NCBI GenBank assembly: GCA_045657645.1
Contig: JAZOTL010000093.1
Location: 1 to 11,845, forward strand
Reading direction: 5' to 3'
DNA: 11,845 nucleotides
DNA from: RGIG7300 sp045657645
Lineage (GTDB): Bacteria > Bacillota > Clostridia > Oscillospirales > CAG-272
This document shows positions 1 to 4,327 of the stretch, in pieces (position 1 is the stretch's first letter; every line of letters starts with the position of its first letter). A model generated the notes under the pieces. That model was not told where the DNA came from, ran no database searches, and saw only the letters and a list, made by a program, of their open reading frames with translations. The translations under genes were made by a program, and so were the position numbers.

Positions 1-329
1 CGACAGCATTTCCGTTCAGAGTCAATTTGTTGCCGCTCGTTAATCTATTTGACTATGACAGTAAACGAGATATGTTATTAAACGTGATTGGAAATGCAGC
101 AATGTTTATTCCGAGTGGAATCGTTTTGCCATTTGTATATAAACGACTTAATTCATTTTGGAAGGTTCTTTTGGCAGGTATCGGTATTTCTCTTTGCATA
201 GAAATTATTCAATTGCCATTTAGCGTGAGGGCGACAGATATAGATGATTTAATCTTGAACACTATCGGTGTAATCGTCGGGTACGGGATTGTTACATTGA
301 TAAGATGCTTGAGAAGAACAAAACAATAA
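1..329 (+). CDS. VanZ-like family membrane protein, 5' truncated by window edge
   Basis: The reading frame is open from base 3 to the stop at 327-329, about 108 residues, and the true start lies outside the window. The apparent TTG start at base 27 is not needed: the residues before it (FRVNLLPL) match the R-x-NL-x-P stretch of VanZ-like proteins. Further family marks are NVIGNAAMFIPSG, the E-I-I-Q pair in the middle, and ATDIDDLILNTIGVIVGY near the end. Three hydrophobic segments are visible. VanZ-like proteins are small integral membrane proteins; VanZ itself gives low-level teicoplanin resistance, but most homologues have no known role. The gene ends with a basic tail (RCLRRTKQ). Family assignment is firm; function is not. 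Confidence 0.85.
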   Translation, partial: TAFPFRVNLLPLVNLFDYDSKRDMLLNVIGNAAMFIPSGIVLPFVYKRLNSFWKVLLAGIGISLCIEIIQLPFSVRATDIDDLILNTIGVIVGYGIVTLIRCLRRTKQ

Positions 330-345
330 ATTCCAATTTGTCGGT

Positions 346-402
346 CGGTTGCATGCTCTTTTTCGGTTGCATTTTAATGCAACTTTGCAACCGCTTGCAA
401 CC
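346..402. repeat. Cluster of five GTTGCA hexamers in direct and inverted orientation
   Basis: Two forward copies (CGGTTGCA at 346-353 and 364-371) are followed by three inverted copies (378-383, 386-393, 396-402). They can nest: 364-371 pairs with 386-393 over 8 bp, and 347-353 with 396-402 over 7 bp. No T-run follows on the plus strand, so this is not a standard intrinsic terminator. It could end or stabilise the VanZ-like transcript, or be a protein-binding cluster. Confidence 0.5.
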
Positions 403-430
403 TGTATCAAAAATTGCGTTATAATTCAAC

Positions 431-669
431 AAAAAAGTCTCCTTTGTCTACCAGACAAAGGACACTTTTTTTGAGTGATGCGTTCCTTCGGAACGAGATG
501 CGCACTCTGTGTGTGATGCAGGCTTCGCCTGTGATGCACGCCTTTGGCGCGTGAAGCGATGCTTTGCATCGTGAAATGCCTGCGGGCGTGAGTGGTACAC
601 TTAACTTCGCTTCGTGCGTAGCACGATACTTTACAGCGGCATCGCCGTTGCTTCACTTGGCGCAGCCAA
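431..669. repeat. Array of about ten short hairpins with three-base loops (intergenic repeat element)
   Basis: The element opens with a hairpin (441-449 pairing with 453-461, loop ACC) flanked by A6 and T7, which also looks like a bidirectional terminator. Small perfect or near-perfect hairpins follow: 481-495 (loop TTC), 501-515 (weak), 519-531 (TTC), 537-553 (TTT, one bulge), 557-571 (TTT), 576-589 (wobble), 591-601 (GTA), 613-625 (GTA), 637-647 (ATC) and 657-669 (GCA). Centres are mostly 17-23 bases apart. Spacers in the left half read GTGATGC or GTGAAGC; those in the right half read GCTTCAC or ACTTTAC, roughly the reverse complement, so the whole array is a mirror centred near 596. Stem sequences differ while architecture is kept. 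Similar hairpin strings are, from memory, common between genes in gut Clostridia. Function unknown. Confidence 0.75.
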
Positions 670-683
670 ACTTTACAGAATAA

Positions 684-712
684 TTGATTTTACCGCAATT
701 ATCTGCTATAAT
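684..712 (+). promoter_or_regulatory. Sigma-A promoter of the DUF4432 gene
   Basis: The -35 box is TTGATT (684-689), the spacer 17 bases, and the -10 box TATAAT (707-712), with an extended TGC just before the -10. It begins 14 bases after the last hairpin of the upstream array. The transcript would start near 719, giving a leader of under 20 bases. Confidence 0.8.
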
Positions 713-736
713 ATAAAAAAACAAAGGAGAGCTAAA

Positions 737-1792
737 ATGAAGTTGAATTTACAGAAGTCATTTTTTACATATAATAACGAACTGCTTGCACAGCACGGCG
801 GATTTAGGATAGAAGCCTTTAAATATGCTTCGGGCGTGGAAGCATTGAGGGTTGAAAACAAAAAATGCTCCTTTGTATTTACTCCCTTTAAGGGACAGCA
901 GATATGGCATTTTTGCGTAGACGGTCGTGAGATATCTATGCAGACAGACGTAAAAGAACCGAAGGATACTATGGTGTATCTTCAGAATTACGGCGGTTTT
1001 CTGTATCATTGCGGTTTAATATCCTTTGGCGCACCTGATGCAGAGCATCCCCATCACGGTGAAATACCAAATGCAATTTATGATAAGGCTTACCTTGTTT
1101 GCGGCGAGGATGAGGGCGGAAAATATATCCTGCTTGGCGGTGAGCTTGAGCACAATACCGCTTTTGTGCGCAGATATAAATTCTTGCCCGAGATCAAGCT
1201 TTATGAGGACAGCAGTGTATTTAAGATAAATGTGTCTATAGAAAATATGCGTGCATATCCTCTTGAATATATGTATCTTTGTCATATCAACTTCCGTCCC
1301 TTTGAGGGCGCGGAGCTTATTGCCAGTACAAAATATGATGCAGAGCATATCAAGCTCTACCGCTCCGAGGGCTCAAAGGAGTTGCTTGAATACTTTGATA
1401 AGCTTGAAAAAGACTTTTCCATTATGAACAGGGTAGGGGACAAAGGACAGGTATACGACCCTGAAATATGCTTTGGTGTAAAGTATGAGTGTGACGAAAA
1501 CAACCGCGCCTATACACTTCAGGATACAGGCAACGGTGCTTGCTATGTGTCCCATCCTGCAGATGTTCTGACAAACGGTGTTCGCTGGATATCCCGTACC
1601 AAAAATGAAGATGCAATGGGTATGGTGCTTCCTGCTACAGGTGAACATTTGGGTTATGCAAACGCAAAGGAAAAGGGACAGATACAGACTCTTGAACCTA
1701 ACGGAAAGCTCAGCTTTGTTATCGAAGCAGGTTTCATAAGTGATGATGAAGCAAGTATGATAAAGGCAAAGATTGCTGATATACTTAAATGA
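737..1792 (+). CDS. DUF4432 / aldose 1-epimerase-like protein
   Basis: The product has 351 residues. The ATG at 737 is chosen because AAAGGAG (724-730) sits at good spacing and the promoter lies immediately upstream; the frame stays open leftwards into the hairpin array, but that extension would begin upstream of the promoter. No signal peptide or membrane segment is seen, so it should be cytoplasmic. The length, the HHGEIPN motif (106-112) and the YLCHINF stretch (about 180-186) fit the DUF4432 branch of the galactose-mutarotase-like beta-sandwich fold, where histidines and an acid line a sugar pocket. In the aldose epimerase family such enzymes interconvert sugar anomers; the substrate here cannot be read from the sequence. 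It is a single-gene unit ended by the terminator at 1857-1895. Fold assignment is fairly sure; activity is inference. Confidence 0.75.
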   Translation: MKLNLQKSFFTYNNELLAQHGGFRIEAFKYASGVEALRVENKKCSFVFTPFKGQQIWHFCVDGREISMQTDVKEPKDTMVYLQNYGGFLYHCGLISFGAPDAEHPHHGEIPNAIYDKAYLVCGEDEGGKYILLGGELEHNTAFVRRYKFLPEIKLYEDSSVFKINVSIENMRAYPLEYMYLCHINFRPFEGAELIASTKYDAEHIKLYRSEGSKELLEYFDKLEKDFSIMNRVGDKGQVYDPEICFGVKYECDENNRAYTLQDTGNGACYVSHPADVLTNGVRWISRTKNEDAMGMVLPATGEHLGYANAKEKGQIQTLEPNGKLSFVIEAGFISDDEASMIKAKIADILK

Positions 1793-1856
1793 GCGTTGAA
1801 AATTTGGTTACGGACGATTAGTTTAACATTATTTTAGTCGTTCTTTCACAACAAAA

Positions 1857-1895
1857 AGACCACATTTGTCTGGTAGACAAATGTGGTCTGCTTTT
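1857..1895. terminator. Bidirectional terminator between convergent genes, in a degenerate hairpin element
   Basis: A perfect 15-bp stem (1857-1871 with 1875-1889, loop GGT) has A5 before it and T6 after it, so it can end transcription from both sides: the DUF4432 gene on the plus strand and the GH172 gene on the minus strand. Its central 17 bases, reverse-complemented, equal the core of the first hairpin at 442-460. Confidence 0.85.
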
Positions 1896-1960
1896 TTGCT
1901 GTATGATGTTTGCCTTTGGGGAATGATGTTGGATTCGCCTACAGCGATACATGGTTGAAA
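1896..1960. repeat. Decayed partial copy of the hairpin-array element
   Basis: Directly after the terminator there are two eroded hairpins (about 1910-1922 with CCTTTGGGG, and about 1930-1941 with a TTCG core) separated by TATGATGTT and AATGATGTT spacers. These resemble the GTGATGC spacers of the array at 431-669, in the same orientation as its left half. Only the beginning of the element is present. Confidence 0.5.
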
Positions 1961-2033
1961 TATGCTAACTTTTATAATATGATTTATAAAAACGAGGCGA
2001 TTTTGTGAAAGAAAATCATTTTGGGATAACCTT

Positions 2034-3083
2034 TCAGCATATCTCAAGCCCGTCGGCGTCAGGGAGCGGTTTTGAATCGGCACACGGTGCATCGAGATAG
2101 AAATAGACCACAGATGAGATATCAGCCTGAAGCGGGAGATATCTGCCTTCGCTACGCCATCCGAGCGCCTGAATGGTCACACGGAGATCTTCGTCAAAAT
2201 ATACCGGATCGGTGATATGCCAGCGGTACATCGAAAAACGGTTTGCTGCGCGATATAGTCCGTCGGTCTTCCAGCGGTAAAAGCCGGTGTAAGGAGTCGA
2301 AAAATCGATATATTTCCCGTCTACGTCAAAGTTGTAGGAGCCACAGAAATAATCCTCGGTGCCTGTCCCGCATATTGTGGGATATTCAGTGTCGCCGTCC
2401 ATATAGAACTTGATCTCACCCTCACCCCACCATTTGTCGTTAGGGATGCCCCAGAGCATCGATACACCGATATAGCAGCCCTTTCCCTTTACCGTATCGA
2501 GGATAGTATAAACTTCTTTGTACGGAAGCGGGTTTTCGCGTCGAAACTGAGCGTGGAAATACAGTGCGTCGTCCGGTATCATGCGTTCCTCGTAGTCAAT
2601 CTGATACGCAAGACCCTTGTTCTTGTCGTTCAGATTTTCGATAGTTATCCTGCATGAGTTTCTGAACGGCATCTCAAAATAACAGTTATATCCGTTTTTA
2701 GGATTGCGGCAGACAAGAAGGGATGATATCTGATTATACTCCACGTTCGGAGAGGCGAAAAAATCCCCTACAGGGCTTTCCACCGCGGCCTTTTCACAGC
2801 CGTCGTAATAGATGCGCAGGATAAAGTTCCTGACGTCGTCGAAGTCAAGCGGAACGAGCCATATATGCTTTATCATACCTGAACACTTGATATCGGCGAT
2901 TGTCTTTTCGGTCTTTGCGGGTATATCCGTAAAGGGGCTAACCTTCCATCCCACGCCGAGATCGCGGGATGCCCACGATCCGCTACCCTCGGTTGCTCTT
3001 GCGCCGCCGCCGTGAATACCATTGGGGTTTTCAGCGGAAAGTGAGCGGGTGATGATATTTTGCTTTTTCCAAAGTGTATCCAT
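2034..3083 (-). CDS. DUF2961 / glycoside hydrolase family 172 protein
   Basis: The product has 349 residues with no signal peptide, so it is probably cytoplasmic. The start ATG (3081-3083) has GGAG eight bases upstream. DUF2961 marks run the full length: GGGARATEGSGSWASRDLG near 25-43, RIYYDG (90-95) followed by ESPVGDFF (102-109), FHAQFRRE (176-183), WWGEGEIKFYMDGD (218-231) and CGTGTEDYF (238-246). GH172 enzymes act on alpha-D-fructofuranosyl or alpha-D-arabinofuranosyl linkages; two glutamates are catalytic, here most likely E223 (or E221) and E243. They form jelly-roll trimers or larger oligomers. Substrate cannot be told apart from sequence alone. No sugar transporter gene adjoins it. 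The gene is visibly richer in GC than the DUF4432 gene next door and directly follows a broken VOC gene, suggesting it was acquired. Confidence 0.88.
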   Translation of the reverse strand: MDTLWKKQNIITRSLSAENPNGIHGGGARATEGSGSWASRDLGVGWKVSPFTDIPAKTEKTIADIKCSGMIKHIWLVPLDFDDVRNFILRIYYDGCEKAAVESPVGDFFASPNVEYNQISSLLVCRNPKNGYNCYFEMPFRNSCRITIENLNDKNKGLAYQIDYEERMIPDDALYFHAQFRRENPLPYKEVYTILDTVKGKGCYIGVSMLWGIPNDKWWGEGEIKFYMDGDTEYPTICGTGTEDYFCGSYNFDVDGKYIDFSTPYTGFYRWKTDGLYRAANRFSMYRWHITDPVYFDEDLRVTIQALGWRSEGRYLPLQADISSVVYFYLDAPCADSKPLPDADGLEIC

Positions 3084-3096
3084 TTTTCATTCTCCG

Positions 3097-3216
3097 TTAT
3101 TGCATAAATTCTTCGTATTCCAATTTAAATCCAAGACAGTCACTGTAAAACACCCTTGTCTTTTCTATGTTTGATAGCGTTAGTTCAGGAATAAATGAGT
3201 TGAAAATCAGCTCTAA
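3097..3216 (-). pseudogene. N-terminal remnant of a VOC (glyoxalase/bleomycin-resistance-like) protein gene
   Basis: A 39-codon minus-strand frame (stop at 3097-3099) encodes FNSFIPELTLSNIEKTRVFY and then SDCLGFKLEYEE. This is the N-terminal beta-alpha unit of VOC-family proteins, in which the pattern IPEL-(S/T)-(V/L)-S-(D/N)-IEK-x3-FY-x3-LGFK is typical. No ATG exists in frame; CTG at 3208-3210 lies where the start would be expected, so the start codon may be mutated. The frame stops just after the first beta-alpha unit, whereas family members run to about 110-150 residues. The stop is 13 bases before the GH172 start codon. The rest of the gene is absent, so it is called a pseudogene. It could still be translated as a short leader peptide from CTG, which I consider unlikely. 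Confidence 0.7.
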
Positions 3217-3331
3217 TCATCCTTTTGTATACCCAGGTTTGCTGTGTCAATTGTCTTATGATTTCATAGAACTTGCCGAGGCATCACATAACCTTGCATC
3301 AGCCAAATAACAACTCTTTATCCATCGACTA

Positions 3332-3361
3332 ATCATATCACAAACCGGATTTTTTTGTCAA
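3332..3361 (-). promoter_or_regulatory. Sigma-A promoter reading into the VOC remnant and GH172 gene
   Basis: On the minus strand the -35 box is a perfect TTGACA (3361-3356), the spacer 18 bases and the -10 box TATGAT (3337-3332). The expected transcript starts near 3325 and runs about 240 bases before the GH172 start codon, across the VOC remnant. No other convincing promoter was seen closer to the GH172 gene. The rest of the stretch 3217-3457 holds no gene I can support. Confidence 0.7.
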
Positions 3362-3457
3362 GGGTTAAACTAAAGGGTCGGAACGGGGGCATTTTTGCCG
3401 AAAGGTTGTGGCTTTGTATCATTTACGACAGTATCTGCCAGAAAAGAAATCACTCTT

Positions 3458-3991
3458 TTAAATTTCCGCATCCCTTGATGCCCAGATGGTACAGCTTTTT
3501 AAGAGCAGTATAAACTTTTCGGGCAACATAGGCTCTCTTGAATAGAGCCAGCGTTCTACTGCGGAAATAAAGGCGTCGGAATAGAAGCTTACGGTAAAGT
3601 CAACTGTAGTCTTATCCGCTTTATCTATAAGGGTGCCCTTTTCAACAACGGAAAAAACAATGCTTCTAAAATGCTCCTTAAAGGAGTTTTGTCCCTCTAT
3701 TTTCAGTATTTTGGAATAATATTTTCTGTTATCATAAAAATAATAACATACATCCTCAAGTAGGGTCCAGCTTGTAACGTAGGAATGCTTTTTAGCCAGC
3801 GCCGTAAACTCGGTATCAAATATCCAGGTAACAAGCTCATACTTATCCCTGAAATGATAATAGAAGCTTTTACGGTTCATCTGGCATACATTGCAGATGT
3901 CCTCAATGCTTATCTTGTTAAAGGGTTCTCTTTCCATACATTCCTTTAAGGAAGCTGCAAGAGCGCGTTTGGTAATGGACGAATCAGCCAT
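3458..3991 (-). CDS. TetR/AcrR-family transcriptional regulator
   Basis: The product has 177 residues. The N-terminal half carries a TetR DNA-binding domain: ITKRALAASLKECM (about 6-19), then PFNKISIEDICNVCQMNRKS (about 23-42) with the helix-turn-helix, then FYYHFRDKYELVTWIF (43-58), the usual family signature. The remaining ~115 residues form an alpha-helical ligand-binding and dimerisation domain of the DhaS-like kind, including KYYSKIL. The ligand cannot be read from sequence. ATG at 3989-3991 has GGAGG nine bases upstream. The gene is divergent from the Ca2+-type ATPase gene, which is its most obvious target. The only promoter found for it lies at 4165-4193, so its mRNA must pass through the manganese riboswitch and terminator at 4044-4156. 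Confidence 0.9.
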   Translation of the reverse strand: MADSSITKRALAASLKECMEREPFNKISIEDICNVCQMNRKSFYYHFRDKYELVTWIFDTEFTALAKKHSYVTSWTLLEDVCYYFYDNRKYYSKILKIEGQNSFKEHFRSIVFSVVEKGTLIDKADKTTVDFTVSFYSDAFISAVERWLYSREPMLPEKFILLLKSCTIWASRDAEI

Positions 3992-4043
3992 TTTTAATAT
4001 CCTCCGAAAAAATTAAGGTGGTTAGTTCTTCGGGTATTGGATA

Positions 4044-4083
4044 TAAAAAAAGCGAGCCCCATCCGCTACCCGGATAAGTCTCG
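4044..4083 (-). terminator. Riboswitch-controlled intrinsic terminator
   Basis: On the minus strand a 13-bp stem with one mismatch (4083-4071 with 4065-4053, loop GGTAG) is followed by seven U at 4051-4045. Its 5' arm contains both the conserved ACGAGA loop and the 3' strand of aptamer helix P1, so terminator and aptamer cannot form together. This predicts an ON switch: ligand holds P1 and the downstream gene is read. Confidence 0.85.
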
Positions 4084-4156
4084 TCATTTAATATGATACC
4101 AGGAATTTCTTCCATGTGTTGATATCATCACACGGGGGTGTTGACTACTCCCTTAC
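4053..4156 (-). ncRNA. yybP-ykoY manganese riboswitch upstream of the TetR gene
   Basis: On the minus strand the RNA shows P1 strand GUAAG (4156-4152), then the conserved loop GGAGUAG (4151-4145), and at the far end the second conserved loop ACGAGA (4084-4079) with the closing P1 strand CUUAU (4078-4074). This mirrors the known Lactococcus yybP-ykoY aptamer, in which GGAGUAGC and GCAAGA are closed by the same P1 helix. Between them lie a GUCA/UGAC helix, a small ACAC/GUGU hairpin, and a 9-bp helix (AUGAUAUCA with UGGUAUCAU) capped by GGAA-GAAA-UUCC, giving the expected multi-helix junction. Established work shows this class binds Mn2+ through the two loops and usually controls Mn2+ exporters or P-type ATPases. 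Here the next gene on the same strand is a TetR regulator, while the ATPase is divergent. Confidence 0.87.
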
Positions 4157-4164
4157 TTGAGCAT

Positions 4165-4193
4165 ATTATAGCAGAAGTTTTTTCACTTTTCAA
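4165..4193 (-). promoter_or_regulatory. Sigma-A promoter of the riboswitch-TetR transcript
   Basis: On the minus strand -35 TTGAAA (4193-4188), 17-base spacer, -10 TATAAT (4170-4165) with an extended TGC. The start point would be a few bases before the riboswitch P1 strand, as expected for a riboswitch leader. Confidence 0.8.
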
Positions 4194-4266
4194 GAGGCTT
4201 GGGCAAAATATTTTGGACAGTTTGGTGGCTTTTGGGTAAAAAGGTTACATAATTTACAAATGTCTA

Positions 4267-4295
4267 ATGAAAATGGAACTTTAATATGATATAAT
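4267..4295 (+). promoter_or_regulatory. Probable promoter of the P-type ATPase gene
   Basis: A perfect -10 TATAAT (4290-4295) is preceded at 17 bases by ATGAAA (4267-4272), a four-of-six match to the -35 consensus. The start near 4302 would leave a leader of only about 25 bases, with no room for a riboswitch. The weak -35 would suit control by an activator or regulator. Confidence 0.6.
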
Positions 4296-4327
4296 CATCC
4301 CAATATAAAACTTTGGAGGAAAATAAA

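Noticed and set aside
431..669. Hairpin array as a CRISPR array
   Set aside because: There are no identical repeats of 24-40 bases with unique spacers. The variable parts are the palindromes and the similar parts are 6-8-base linkers, and no cas genes are nearby.
614..736. N-terminal extension of the DUF4432 protein back to 614
   Set aside because: The extension would begin upstream of the promoter (684-712) and run through hairpins of the repeat element. The ATG at 737 has a good ribosome site.
3217..3330. Further short minus-strand frames upstream of the VOC remnant, as part of a split gene
   Set aside because: They translate into short pieces broken by stops with no resemblance to known families. 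This is best read as the old 5' leader.
4053..4156. Manganese riboswitch controlling the P-type ATPase gene
   Set aside because: Both conserved loops, the U-run of the terminator and the promoter all read on the minus strand, toward the TetR gene. The ATPase has its own plus-strand promoter downstream of this element.
4245..4267. Imperfect dyad (TTACAT ... ATGTCTAA) as TetR operator near the ATPase -35
   Set aside because: Only 7 of 11 positions are symmetric in an AT-rich region. Too weak to call without relatives or binding data.
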